The notes: generated by a model not told the origin, from the letters alone. Shown: positions 53,831-63,098, numbered from the stretch's first letter. The stretch is DNA of 64,000 nucleotides from an uncultured Lachnospiraceae bacterium (GCA_902789735.1 CADAOZ010000009.1:1-64000), one strand, 5' to 3'. Made by a program: numbers and translations.

Positions 53831-54970
53831 ATGCTCAAGATCATTCACTGCGCGGATCTGCATCTGGATTCCGGTATGGAGACCCGTCTTTCCCCGGACC
53901 GGGCCGCCCTGCGGCGGAGTGAGCTGCTGGCCTCTTTCCTGCGGCTGGTAGAATTTGCCGCCGCAGAAAAGGCAGCAGCCGTCCTTCTCTGCGGGGATCT
54001 TTTTGACAGGGAGCGGGTCTCCCCGTCCACAGCGGCCGCCTTCTGCGCCGCCATCCGCAGGCACCCGCAGATTCTCTTTTTCTGCCTGGAAGGCAACCAT
54101 GACAGAGGCGTCTTCAGCCTGCCCTGGTTCGAAGACCTGCCGGACAACCTGCTTCTCTTTGAAGAGGACTGGACTGTCTATACCCTGGGGAAAGGCCTGC
54201 GCATCTTCGGCGCTCTTCAGTCTTCCCGTTTTGCTTCCGGGGATTTCTGGGACCTGCTTACCCCCGATCCGGCGGACATGAATCTGGTCCTGCTGCATGG
54301 AACACTGACCACATCTGCCCATCCCGACCTTTCCCGGGATGAGATTCCCCTTTCACGGCTGCAGGACAGAAATATCGACTATCTGGCCATGGGCCATATC
54401 CACGCCCCCAAAAGCGGTGTCCTGGACAGCAGGGGGAGCTTCTGCTACCCGGGCTGTCTCGAACCCAGAGGCTTTGATGAGCCGGGCCCCCACGGCTTTG
54501 TCGTGCTGCTGATCGATCCGGACATGCACAGCCTGTCCCGCCGCTTTGTTCCCTTTGCCCGGCGCAGAGCTTTCCGGATCCGGACAGATATCAGCGGCTG
54601 CAGCAGCGTACCTGAGATCATCGATCAGATCCGCCGGAATCTGGAGAGAGAAAACTGCGGACCGGAAGATATGGCCGATGTCATCCTGACCGGCAGCCTG
54701 CAGCCGCAGCTGACCGGCGACATGGCCCCGGTCCTCTCAGCCCTGCGCCATGACTATTTCCTGCTGCGCCTGACAGACAGGTCAAAGGACGCTTTTGATG
54801 CCGGCAGATACGCGGACGACCGCTCCCTGCGGGGATATTTCGTAAGGAGCGTTCTGCGCGATTCCACCATTGAAGACAGGGACCGGCAGGCCGTCATCCG
54901 GTGCGGCCTGCTGGCCCTGCAGGGAGAAAGCACGGATTTGATTCATGAAACTGATCAGCTGTACGATTGA
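53831..54970 (+). CDS. YhaO-like DNA-repair metallophosphoesterase
   Basis: SbcD/Mre11-like nuclease subunit. From ATG 53831 it is 379 aa, with metal motifs ADLHLDS (about 8), LLCGDLFDRE (about 52), LEGNHDRG (about 87), LLHGT and AMGHIHAP. The last ~120 residues are the capping and partner-binding region. GGGAGG lies 14 nt before the ATG, further than usual. It overlaps the ATPase gene by 26 bp, so the two are made together as a complex that likely processes DNA ends. Confidence 0.88.
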   Translation: MLKIIHCADLHLDSGMETRLSPDRAALRRSELLASFLRLVEFAAAEKAAAVLLCGDLFDRERVSPSTAAAFCAAIRRHPQILFFCLEGNHDRGVFSLPWFEDLPDNLLLFEEDWTVYTLGKGLRIFGALQSSRFASGDFWDLLTPDPADMNLVLLHGTLTTSAHPDLSRDEIPLSRLQDRNIDYLAMGHIHAPKSGVLDSRGSFCYPGCLEPRGFDEPGPHGFVVLLIDPDMHSLSRRFVPFARRRAFRIRTDISGCSSVPEIIDQIRRNLERENCGPEDMADVILTGSLQPQLTGDMAPVLSALRHDYFLLRLTDRSKDAFDAGRYADDRSLRGYFVRSVLRDSTIEDRDRQAVIRCGLLALQGESTDLIHETDQLYD

Positions 54971-56555
54971 TAATTTCGGAAAACTGCATGACTGTCACTG
55001 CCGCTTTGATCCGGACCTGCATGTGACCGCCGAAGAGAATGGCTGGGGCAAGACCACCCTGGCCGCCTTTCTGCTGGCCATGTTCTACGGTCTGGACGGA
55101 GACAGCCGCCGCAAAGACAGCCTGAGGAGCCGCTACCGGCCCTGGAACGGAGGAATCTGCGGGGGCCGTCTGGTATTTGAGACCGGAGCGGGCCGTTTCC
55201 GTGTGGAAAGGACTTTCGGCGAAAGACCCAGGCAGGATACCTTCACGCTCTATGACGAACGGACAGGGCTGGAAACCGGCCGCTACTCAGCGGACCTGGG
55301 CCGGGAAATCTTCGGCATCGACCGGGAATCCTTCTGCAATACGGTCTTTACCTCCGGTTCCGCCGGAGATACCGCGCCGACGGCCGGTATCCAGGCCCGC
55401 ATACGGACCCCCTTCGCGGACACGGATGACCTGTCCGATTATGAAGCCGCCCTGCACATCCTGGACAGACAGCGGCGCAGTCTGGGTACGGGCAGGTCCG
55501 CCGGCAGGATCCGCCGTCTGGAAGAGGAATTCTCCCGGCTGTCCGGAACTGCGGCGCGGCAGGCAGACCTGGAAGAAGCGTACCGGCAGCTGCTGGACGA
55601 AATCCGGGAACGGAAACGGGCCGGCGCGGTCCTGCAGGCCCGCAGAGAAGCACTGACCGCCTCCCTGCGCGGGATGCAGACGGAAGCTCCGCCGGCTGCG
55701 GCATCTGAGGCTGTTCCCGCTTCCCCTTCGGTCTCCGGCAGGGATAATCCCGGCCGCCGCCTGCCGCCTGCCCTGACGCTCTTTTGCCTGTTCCTGCTGC
55801 TGATCTGCCTGATTCCGGTCTTTCAGGGAAACCTGCTCTTCCTGCTGCCGGCTGCCGGCGCGGCCGCGGCTGTATGTATCGCTTACAGTCTGTACCGGAG
55901 CCAGCCGGACGCCCCTTCTCCTGTCCCTTCCCGGGAGGAGCAGGTCCGGGAATCACCGGCAGAGAGCCTGCGGCAGACCACGGAAGCGCTCCGTTCCGTT
56001 TCCCTGCAGCTGGAAGATATGGCTGCCGCTTCCGCAGCCTCCTCTCTCCGGATCCAGACTCTGCAGCAGGAACTGGACCGGGCTGTCCGGGCCCGGGACC
56101 GCTGCGCGGATATACAGAAGGAACTGATAATGCTGCGCAGGCAGGAACGGATCCTGGATCTGGCCGCCAGTCATCTGCAGTCCGCCAGAGACCGTTTCCT
56201 GTCCGAGATCCGGGACCCCTTCCTCCAGGCCTTCACGCACTATTATACGGAACTGTCCGGTGAGGAGGCCCCCTGCTTTGAAACGGACGCGGATCTGCGG
56301 ATTCTGGTACGGGCAGGAGGGCAGCTGCGGACGACGGAAGTCCTCAGCAGCGGAAACCGGGACCTGGCCGGCCTGGCCCAGCGCTTTGCCATGCTGGACG
56401 CCATGTACCCTGCCGAAAAGCCCTTCCTGGTCCTGGACGATCCTTTCGCCTCCATGGATGATGACCGTCTCCGGAGCTGTCTGCAGGCCATACGGATTCT
56501 GTCCTGCCGTTTCCAGATCCTGTATTTCACCTGCCATTACAGCCGGATCCCCTGA
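54945..56555 (+). CDS. YhaN-like SMC-type ATPase with membrane segments
   Basis: SbcC/Rad50-like partner of YhaO, 536 aa. Walker A is ENGWGKTT (31-38; the usual leading Gly is Glu), Q-loop region near 150 (FTSGSAG), short coiled coils (about 175-235 and 345-410) with two hydrophobic segments between them (about 275-318), ABC signature LSSGNRDLAGLAQR and Walker B FLVLDDPFASMDD. The membrane hairpin inside the coiled coil is typical of the YhaN group and suggests the complex is held at the membrane. Shorter than B. subtilis YhaN, with a reduced coiled coil. Start overlaps yhaO by 26 bp. Confidence 0.88.
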   Translation: MKLISCTIDNFGKLHDCHCRFDPDLHVTAEENGWGKTTLAAFLLAMFYGLDGDSRRKDSLRSRYRPWNGGICGGRLVFETGAGRFRVERTFGERPRQDTFTLYDERTGLETGRYSADLGREIFGIDRESFCNTVFTSGSAGDTAPTAGIQARIRTPFADTDDLSDYEAALHILDRQRRSLGTGRSAGRIRRLEEEFSRLSGTAARQADLEEAYRQLLDEIRERKRAGAVLQARREALTASLRGMQTEAPPAAASEAVPASPSVSGRDNPGRRLPPALTLFCLFLLLICLIPVFQGNLLFLLPAAGAAAAVCIAYSLYRSQPDAPSPVPSREEQVRESPAESLRQTTEALRSVSLQLEDMAAASAASSLRIQTLQQELDRAVRARDRCADIQKELIMLRRQERILDLAASHLQSARDRFLSEIRDPFLQAFTHYYTELSGEEAPCFETDADLRILVRAGGQLRTTEVLSSGNRDLAGLAQRFAMLDAMYPAEKPFLVLDDPFASMDDDRLRSCLQAIRILSCRFQILYFTCHYSRIP

Positions 56556-56625
56556 TCTCCTCCCATCGTCTCTTGCCGTTCTTCCGGCACAGGCAGATAC
56601 ATCCCTTCCACCATCCGCAAAGACG

Positions 56626-56673
56626 AAAAAAGCCCTGACAGCATGTCTCATTACTAAGACGATGCCGTCAGGG
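56626..56673. terminator. Bidirectional terminator between yhaN and the histidine kinase
   Basis: CCCTGAC (56633-56639) pairs with GTCAGGG (56667-56673), extended by GCAT/ATGC and GTCT/AGAC. The minus strand then has six T (56631-56626); the plus strand TTCTCTTATTG. It serves both convergent genes. Confidence 0.8.
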
Positions 56674-56700
56674 TTCTCTTATTGTCATAAGGCCGCTGCC

Positions 56701-58758
56701 TTATTTATGCTCGGTATTGCCTGCCCGCAGCCTCTTGACAGTGGCGTTCAGGAGGCGGATATCCAGAGGCTTGGTGATGTGGGCGTTCATGCCCGCCGCA
56801 AAGGACTTATCCATATCCTCAGCGAATGTATTGGCTGTCATGGCCAGGATCGGGATGGTCGCCGCGTCTTCCCTGTCCAGCTTCCGGATCTGCCGGGTAG
56901 CCTCATAGCCGTCCATGATCGGCATGGAGACATCCATCAGCAGCATATCATAATAGCCCGGCTTGGAGCTGCGGAACATGGCCAGAGCCGCCAGGCCGTT
57001 GCCGGCGATCTCACATCTGGCTCCTTCCATCTCCAGCAGTTCCTTGAGGATGTCGGCATTGATCATATTGTCTTCCGCCGCCAGGAAACGCAGTCCCGCG
57101 AGGGGATTATCCTTCTCGTCCGCCGTCATGGTGCTGCCGCCTGAGAAATAGATATCTTTCGCTTCGATCGCTTTCCGCAGGGAAGATACAAAAAACGGCT
57201 TCTGCAGGACATCCAGGATGCCTGCCCGGCCGGCATGATCACGCATGCCTTCCGGATCTTCGGTCATCAGAAAAACTGCCGGCATATCCACCCAGGCCAT
57301 GGACTGGATGCTGCGGGAAACGTCCAGGCCGCTCATTCCCTGGATGTTCATATCCAGCAGGACGATATCATAGACTTTCCCGTCCATCCTGGCCTGTTCG
57401 ATCATCTGCAGGCCGCCGTATCCGCTGGTAGTGCAGACGGCTTCGACGCCGGCCCCTTCCAACAGATCCTGGATCCGGGCCGATGCCGATATATTCTCAT
57501 CAATGATCAGGATCCTGCGGACGTTCCTGACCTTCCAGAAATCATCATTGCCGTCATCGACCGTCTGCAGACGGAGAGTGACAGTCACAGAAGTTCCTTT
57601 CCCTTCTTCGCTTTCCACCTCTATGGAACCGTTCATCAGCTCGATCAGCTTTTTGGTGATGGCCATGCCCAGACCCATGCCTTCTCCCCGGGAAATGGCT
57701 TCCGGGCCCCTGGCAAACGGCTCATAAAGGGTATCCAGCGCCTTCCGGCTCATCCCGATCCCGGTGTCCTCCACATGGAATACAATGTCCTCAAATTCCT
57801 TGTCCTGGGTCTTGACGGCGCCCGCCTTGAGCGTGACCCGTCCGCCCTTACCCGTAAAGTGAACGGCATTTGACAGGATATTATACAGGATCTCGCCGAT
57901 CCTTTTTTTGTCGCCAATGTATATATCTTTCTCCAGAGGATCGAAACAGACTTCAAAGGCGATCCCCCTTGCCGCCGCTTCTGCGGCAGGCATGGCTGTG
58001 GATTCCTCTACCAGCTCCTGCAGGGAGAATTCTCCGGTCTGCAGGGTCGTATTGGCGCTGCCGGTCCGGCTCATATCCACCACATGGTTGATCAGTGTCA
58101 TCAGGGACTGGCAGGATATGCTGATATTATTGGCGTATTCCAGAATCTTCTCCGGATTATCCGCGTTCTTCCGCAGCAGGGTCACATAACCGGCAATGGA
58201 GTTCATGGGAATCCGGAAATCATGGGACAGCCCCGCCAGGAAATTGCTCTTAGCCTGATTGGAACCTTCCACCACATCCAGGATCTCCTGCACATGCTGG
58301 TTCATATAGTTCTCCGAAGTCCGGTCCTTAAAAACAACCACATAGATATCTTCGCCGCCGAAGCCGGTACGGGTGATCCCGACCGTATACCACATGCGGG
58401 CGCCGGAAGCGGCATTCTCAAACTCGCCGGTGAATTCAATGGTCTGGTCGTCCTCAATGTTTCCGATGTCCTTCTCATCCGGGAAAAAGCCCGCGGAAAC
58501 ACTCCGCCGGCAGAGGACTGTTACATCCTCCAGAACAGCTTCGGCACTGACTCCGAATACTTTCTCCACATTGGACGTGACATATATGCCCCTGTGCTCT
58601 TTTCCGGAAAATATAAGAAGAACATTGCCTGAATTCCTGACCAGAAGGTCCGCAATGTGGCTTTCGAAGCGTTCCCGGCTTTTGTACTCTTCAATTTCCC
58701 GTTTCAGCCGCTGATTCTCTTTGAATAAGGCTTTGCATTCTTTCTCTGAAAATTTCAT
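56701..58758 (-). CDS. Cytosolic hybrid histidine kinase with two receiver domains
   Basis: From ATG 58758 (AAGGAG 5 nt upstream) it is 685 aa and has no membrane segment. Layout: short coiled coil (10-30), PAS-like sensor (about 35-145), HisKA with phospho-acceptor His179 (GLSHDFRIP), HATPase (about 275-400; N box ILYNILSNAV, G boxes VEDTGIGM and GEGMGLGMAI), receiver 1 (about 430-545, VLLDMNIQGMSG) and receiver 2 (about 565-680, LLMDVSMPIMDG). Both receivers keep Asp and Lys. No DNA-binding output domain and no partner regulator gene nearby, so output is through another protein. This domain order is widespread in Lachnospiraceae. Confidence 0.93.
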   Translation of the reverse strand: MKFSEKECKALFKENQRLKREIEEYKSRERFESHIADLLVRNSGNVLLIFSGKEHRGIYVTSNVEKVFGVSAEAVLEDVTVLCRRSVSAGFFPDEKDIGNIEDDQTIEFTGEFENAASGARMWYTVGITRTGFGGEDIYVVVFKDRTSENYMNQHVQEILDVVEGSNQAKSNFLAGLSHDFRIPMNSIAGYVTLLRKNADNPEKILEYANNISISCQSLMTLINHVVDMSRTGSANTTLQTGEFSLQELVEESTAMPAAEAAARGIAFEVCFDPLEKDIYIGDKKRIGEILYNILSNAVHFTGKGGRVTLKAGAVKTQDKEFEDIVFHVEDTGIGMSRKALDTLYEPFARGPEAISRGEGMGLGMAITKKLIELMNGSIEVESEEGKGTSVTVTLRLQTVDDGNDDFWKVRNVRRILIIDENISASARIQDLLEGAGVEAVCTTSGYGGLQMIEQARMDGKVYDIVLLDMNIQGMSGLDVSRSIQSMAWVDMPAVFLMTEDPEGMRDHAGRAGILDVLQKPFFVSSLRKAIEAKDIYFSGGSTMTADEKDNPLAGLRFLAAEDNMINADILKELLEMEGARCEIAGNGLAALAMFRSSKPGYYDMLLMDVSMPIMDGYEATRQIRKLDREDAATIPILAMTANTFAEDMDKSFAAGMNAHITKPLDIRLLNATVKRLRAGNTEHK

Positions 58759-58844
58759 ATTATCTCCTTCGCCAGGCTGCCTTTCCTGCTGCAGAATGAA
58801 ACAGCTCCGGGCAAGAAAGAGGGCATATTCGCCATGCCGATTTT

Positions 58845-58874
58845 TATTATATAAAATTATAGTATATCCTGACA
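58845..58874 (-). promoter_or_regulatory. Promoter of the hybrid histidine kinase
   Basis: Minus-strand TTGTCA (58869-58874), 18-bp spacer, TATAAT (58845-58850). A second TATAAT at 58855-58860 lies too close to the -35. Leader about 80 nt. Confidence 0.7.
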
Positions 58875-58931
58875 AGATAATCAAACAACTTACATCCTCT
58901 CCTGAAAAGGCCGGAAAAGAATTGCTGTTAT

Positions 58932-60350
58932 TTATTCGCTCTTACCGCTCTCTGCGCGGATCATCCTGTAAATATCATACAGGGAGCGGCCGCTTTTGCG
59001 GGCCAGGTCCGCCGCACTTTCATATTCCGGATACACCCGGGTATTTTCCCCGCTGCCGCAGATCTTGACCTCCGCGGTCCCGGCCTCTGTGAGGACCGTG
59101 CCACGGCTCCTGTCCAGGACCGTCCTTTCCATGAGGGTCCGGCGGATCCCGATGGTCGTCGTCTCACGGAAGATGATCTCCTCCAGCTTTTCCCTGTCTT
59201 CCGGACTGCACAGGACGGTCAGCAGCCAGCCGGGCCGGTTCTTTTTCATCTGGACCGGCATATAGAATACATCTCTGGCACCTGCCTCCAGCAGTCTTTC
59301 CATGGCGTAGCCCAGCAGCTCCCCGCTGCAGTCATCAATATTGGACTCCAGCTTCAGCACCCTGTCCGCCTCTGTCCGGACCGGAGCGGGGGCGGTTTCA
59401 ATCTCCATGGCCCGCAGAATGCTGGGCCTCTCATAAGAACGTTTGCCGGCTCCCATGCCGATCCTGCGGATCATAAATCCATCCGGCAGGCTGTGGTCCG
59501 TAACAATGGCCGCCAGGATCGCGGCGCCTGTCGGAGTGACGAACTCGCCCTGTACCTGCATAATACTGAGGGGCAGGCCATAGGCGCTGATGATATTCGC
59601 CGTCGCAGGTACCGGTACCGGCAGGATGCCGTGCTGGCATCTTACCGTCCCTGTTCCTTCATACAGGGCCGGCAGAAAGACCCGCCGGATCCCCAGGCTG
59701 TCAAAGCAGACAGCGGCGGCTACGATATCCACGATGGAATCAATGGCGCCCACCTCATGGAAGTGGACATGTTCCGGATCCGTTCCGTGGGCTTTGGCTT
59801 CCGCCTCCGCCAGTATCCCGAAGATCTTTCCGGCCAGGGTCCTGGCGCCTTCTGTCATGTCACAGCGGTCCAGAATGGCACGGATGTCAGCCATATGGCG
59901 ATGGGCATGATGATGGTGATGCCCGTGCCCGTCTTCATGGGCATGCCCGTGTTCATGCGCGTCCGTATGGCCGTGTCCGTCCTCATGGATGTGCCCGTGT
60001 TCATGCGATCCGGCATGGGTATGTTCATGCGCGCCGTCTTCTTCATGGCTGTGTGTATGGCCTTCCTCATGTCCATGTCCGTGCTGATGCCCGTGCAGAT
60101 ATTCCATATCGTGGTCATGGTTTTCGTGGTCCCGGTCCAGGACCACATTGAAGTCGCAGCAGTCCAGGCCGGATTTACTGACACGGCTGATCACCGTTTC
60201 AAAGCAGGGATCGATCTCCCGGATGCTGTCTGCCGCCTTCTGCAGGGCCTGTCTGTCCGCGCCCAGATCCAGCATGGCTGCCACGAACATGTCACCGCTG
60301 ATACCGGCACTGCATTCCAGATATAAATTGTCAAAATGTTTCGTCTTCAT
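58932..60350 (-). CDS. larC: Nickel pincer cofactor cyclometallase LarC
   Basis: Inserts nickel into the pyridinium-dithiocarboxylate mononucleotide cofactor used by lactate racemase and relatives. From ATG 60350 it is 472 aa: start YLECSAGISGDMFVAAMLDL, HFHEVGAIDSIVDIV in the middle, LKLESNIDDCSGELLGYAME and MKKNRPGWLLTVLC near the C-terminus. One uninterrupted frame spans both LarC1 and LarC2 parts, so no ribosomal frameshift is needed here. Residues 75-152 are an insert with 32 His in 78 residues, a likely metal store. AGAGGGATAT precedes the ATG. Cotranscribed with larB; larA and larE are not in the window. Confidence 0.93.
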   Translation of the reverse strand: MKTKHFDNLYLECSAGISGDMFVAAMLDLGADRQALQKAADSIREIDPCFETVISRVSKSGLDCCDFNVVLDRDHENHDHDMEYLHGHQHGHGHEEGHTHSHEEDGAHEHTHAGSHEHGHIHEDGHGHTDAHEHGHAHEDGHGHHHHHAHRHMADIRAILDRCDMTEGARTLAGKIFGILAEAEAKAHGTDPEHVHFHEVGAIDSIVDIVAAAVCFDSLGIRRVFLPALYEGTGTVRCQHGILPVPVPATANIISAYGLPLSIMQVQGEFVTPTGAAILAAIVTDHSLPDGFMIRRIGMGAGKRSYERPSILRAMEIETAPAPVRTEADRVLKLESNIDDCSGELLGYAMERLLEAGARDVFYMPVQMKKNRPGWLLTVLCSPEDREKLEEIIFRETTTIGIRRTLMERTVLDRSRGTVLTEAGTAEVKICGSGENTRVYPEYESAADLARKSGRSLYDIYRMIRAESGKSE

Positions 60351-60462
60351 ATATCCCTCTCTATATTCTCTCATCCCGGGAACCCCGCTTCCCATACGTA
60401 ACTATCTGATCACCCGCACCTGTACTGAAAAATGTCCTTCTCCCCGGTCCTGCCGCCGTCTC

Positions 60463-61221
60463 TTATTCCCCCTGCCCGGGCCGGCAGGCCAGGCGGTTGA
60501 TCTGGGTCGCCATATATCCGGCTCCGTAACCGTTGTCTATATTGACCACCGCAATCCCGTTGGCACAGGAGTTGAGCATGGACAGGAGGGCTGAAAGGCC
60601 ATGGAAATTGGCTCCGTAGCCCACAGATGTCGGCACGGCAATGACCGGACTGCTTACAAGGCCTCCGACCACACTGGCCAGGGCTCCTTCCATACCGGCC
60701 ACCGCGATCACGCAGTTGGCCGCCTGGATCGTATCCAGTTCCGTCAGCAGCCTGTGCAGGCCGCTGACGCCCGCGTCATAGATCCGCTCCACCCGGGCGC
60801 CGAAATATTCCGCTGTTGCCGCCGCTTCTTCTGCTACCGGCAGGTCCGCTGTCCCGCCGCTGCAGACCGTGATCAGACCTTTCCTTTCCCTGCTCTCGGG
60901 TTCGATCCGGAGGATCCTCGATACAGGGTCATATTCTGCCTGGGGCAGGACCTCCTTCACCAGATGGAACTGACGCTCACTGGCCCGGGTCCCGAAGACC
61001 CTTCCATCCTTTTCAAACAGCTTCTGATAAATAGAGACCAGGTACGCGTCCGGCTTGCCGCTGCAGAAGACCACCTCCGGAAATCCGGACCGGATCTCAC
61101 GATGGGTGTCCAGTCTTGCAAAGCCCATGTTTTCAAACGGTTCTTTTTTAAAATAACGCTCCGCGTCACGGACTGACATTGTCCCGTTTTTTACCTGTTC
61201 CAGAACTTCTCTTGCTTCCAT
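60463..61221 (-). CDS. larB: Nickel pincer cofactor biosynthesis carboxylase LarB
   Basis: Carboxylates and adenylates nicotinic acid adenine dinucleotide to P2CMN in pincer cofactor synthesis. The 252-aa protein has an N-terminal ~95-residue region (FARLDTHREIRSGFPEVVF) and a PurE-like AIRC domain (ITVCSGGTADLPVAEEAAAT, YDAGVSGLHRLL, VAGMEGALASVVGGL, VPTSVGYG). AGAGGAAT precedes the ATG. It lies 112 nt upstream of larC and 44 nt after a TPR gene. Confidence 0.93.
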   Translation of the reverse strand: MEAREVLEQVKNGTMSVRDAERYFKKEPFENMGFARLDTHREIRSGFPEVVFCSGKPDAYLVSIYQKLFEKDGRVFGTRASERQFHLVKEVLPQAEYDPVSRILRIEPESRERKGLITVCSGGTADLPVAEEAAATAEYFGARVERIYDAGVSGLHRLLTELDTIQAANCVIAVAGMEGALASVVGGLVSSPVIAVPTSVGYGANFHGLSALLSMLNSCANGIAVVNIDNGYGAGYMATQINRLACRPGQGE

Positions 61222-61265
61222 ATTCCTCTTTTCTCCGTTCCGGACGGTCCTGCCGTCTCCCAGGA

Positions 61266-62018
61266 TCAGCCGTTCGTCTCCATGTCTGATCCGTTCCCCC
61301 CTGGAACGGATCTGTTTCGGTCTTTTTCTTCTGCTTTTTCCGCTCCCGCCAGACAGCGCAGTGTGAAGGGATGCTCCTCTCCCAGGGCGCGCCTGCTTTT
61401 CCGGTAAAGGGTCCGGTAGAGTTCAGCTGCCTGTCTGTCCTGGCCCATCTCTTCTCTGGCCCGGGCGGCCCGGGCCATGCCTGCCAGGATCCGGGGATCA
61501 TCCGGCGGCAGACGGCGCGCTCTGCGCACCAGAATATCATTCAGGTCCCGCAGGGCTTCCTCCTGCCGCCCCAGCCCCTGTCTGGCTCTTGCCATGCCGT
61601 AGCGGGCTCTGAGCTGAAAACCATTATCCGGACCGTCCAGATCACGGGTCTCTTCTTCCAGCTCCGTAAAGATCCGCAGGGCCTCTTCAAAAGCACCGGC
61701 CAGCAGGCAGGCCTCTCCGTACAGATTGGCGGCAAATACCGCCGGAATCGTTCCTGCGGCACATTCCTGTAAGACAGTATGCAGGCTGCCGCAGATCTCC
61801 ATATAATCCCTGTACATTTCCTTTCTGCGCAGGCCGTACAGAGCTGAAGCGATCTGCGCATAGTCCATCTCAAACAGGATCAGTACATCTCCCCTGCGGG
61901 AATCCGTCCCTTTATAAGACCGGACCATCTCCCTGACGCCCCTGCGCAGGAGCCCCGGAGAAGTTTTTTCTCCTGCAGCAGATATTCTTTTCAAACAGAT
62001 CCTCTTCAGAAAATCCAT
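61266..62018 (-). CDS. Tetratricopeptide-repeat protein
   Basis: A 250-aa soluble helical protein without signal peptide. Helix-turn-helix repeats of about 40 residues are visible from about 55 to 225 (AANLYGEACLLAGAFEEALR, ARYGMARARQGLGRQEEALR, AELYRTLYRKSRRALGEEHP), the last resembling kinesin-light-chain TPRs. No catalytic domain. AAGGGA precedes the ATG. It leads or joins the larB-larC unit; a scaffold role there is only an inference from position. Confidence 0.82.
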   Translation of the reverse strand: MDFLKRICLKRISAAGEKTSPGLLRRGVREMVRSYKGTDSRRGDVLILFEMDYAQIASALYGLRRKEMYRDYMEICGSLHTVLQECAAGTIPAVFAANLYGEACLLAGAFEEALRIFTELEEETRDLDGPDNGFQLRARYGMARARQGLGRQEEALRDLNDILVRRARRLPPDDPRILAGMARAARAREEMGQDRQAAELYRTLYRKSRRALGEEHPFTLRCLAGAEKAEEKDRNRSVPGGNGSDMETNG

Positions 62019-62047
62019 CTGTCCCTTCCCGCCTGTTCATAAGATGA

Positions 62048-62077
62048 GAGGCAGTGAAATAAAAATCTCACTGCCTC
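62048..62077. other. Hairpin between cysK and the TPR gene
   Basis: GAGGCAGTGA (62048-62057) and TCACTGCCTC (62068-62077) around an A/T loop. No T tract follows on the minus strand, so terminator function is doubtful and cysK transcription may continue into the TPR-larB-larC genes. Confidence 0.5.
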
Positions 62078-62106
62078 CTCGTCCATACACTTATGCCTGT
62101 CTTCTC

Positions 62107-63036
62107 TCAGTCTCCAAAGAGGATGGTGCTGAAATAACGCTCGCCTGTATCCGGCAGAACTGTAACGACCGTTTTTCCTTTGCCCAGCTCTCTGGCCAGC
62201 TTCAGGGCAACACTGACATTCGTTCCGCTGGAAATACCGCACAGGATTCCCTCCTTCGCGGCCAGCTCTTTTGTCGTGGAAATCGCCTCCGCATCTGTCA
62301 CGATACGAATCTCCGAATAGATCTCTGTGTCCAGGATCGCGGGAATCACGCCGTCACCGATACCCATCTGCAGATGGGTGCCGATGCTGCCGCCCGACAG
62401 GATCGCCGCGTGTTCAGGCTCACAGGCACAGATCCGGATATCCGGATTGGCCCCCTTCAGGATCCTGCCGATACCGGTGATCGTTCCGCCGGTGCCGATA
62501 CCTGAGCAGAAGGCGTCAATGGGTCCGTCTACCTGCCGCAGGATCTCCAGCCCTGTATTCTCCAGATGGGCCGCCACATTGTCCGCATTTTCGAACTGAT
62601 TGGGGACGAACACTTTCTCATTCTCCGCGGCCATCTGCGCCGCCAGTTCGATACATTCCTCAATACATTTGCCGATGTTGCCGGCGTCATGAACGAGCTT
62701 CACTTCGGCCCCATACTGGGATACCAGATATCTGCGTTCCACGCTGACGGAATCCGGCATGATAATGATTGTCTTATAGCCTTTGACCGCCCCTACAAGG
62801 GCCAGCCCGATGCCCTGGTTGCCGCTGGTAGGTTCCACAATAATGGAATCCTTACTAAGCTCTCCCCGTTTTTCAGCCTCTTCGATCATCTTCAGGGCTG
62901 TCCTGGTTTTGATAGAGCCGCCAATGTTCATGCCCTCATACTTGACCAGGACCCTGGCGTCCTCCGGGCCGGTCATCCTGTTGAGCTCGACCATGGGCGT
63001 ATTACCGACAGCTTCCAGAATATTCTGATATACCAT
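62107..63036 (-). CDS. cysK: Cysteine synthase (O-acetylserine sulfhydrylase)
   Basis: PLP enzyme making cysteine from O-acetylserine and sulfide. The 309-aa fold-type II protein has the PLP lysine in NIGGSIKTRTAL (more often GGSVKDR), the substrate loop EPTSGNQGIGLA (usually TSGNTG), the phosphate cup GTGGTITG and EGILCGISSGTN. The changes in the first two motifs are shared with several clostridial CysK-like proteins; O-ureidoserine or cystathionine synthase activity is a lesser possibility. AGGAAAAGAG precedes the ATG. It has its own strong promoter. Confidence 0.9.
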   Translation of the reverse strand: MVYQNILEAVGNTPMVELNRMTGPEDARVLVKYEGMNIGGSIKTRTALKMIEEAEKRGELSKDSIIVEPTSGNQGIGLALVGAVKGYKTIIIMPDSVSVERRYLVSQYGAEVKLVHDAGNIGKCIEECIELAAQMAAENEKVFVPNQFENADNVAAHLENTGLEILRQVDGPIDAFCSGIGTGGTITGIGRILKGANPDIRICACEPEHAAILSGGSIGTHLQMGIGDGVIPAILDTEIYSEIRIVTDAEAISTTKELAAKEGILCGISSGTNVSVALKLARELGKGKTVVTVLPDTGERYFSTILFGD

Positions 63037-63098
63037 CTCTTTTCCTCATTTCTGTCATATATCACTTCCGCCTATTATTTAAGACGAAAGACCATATT

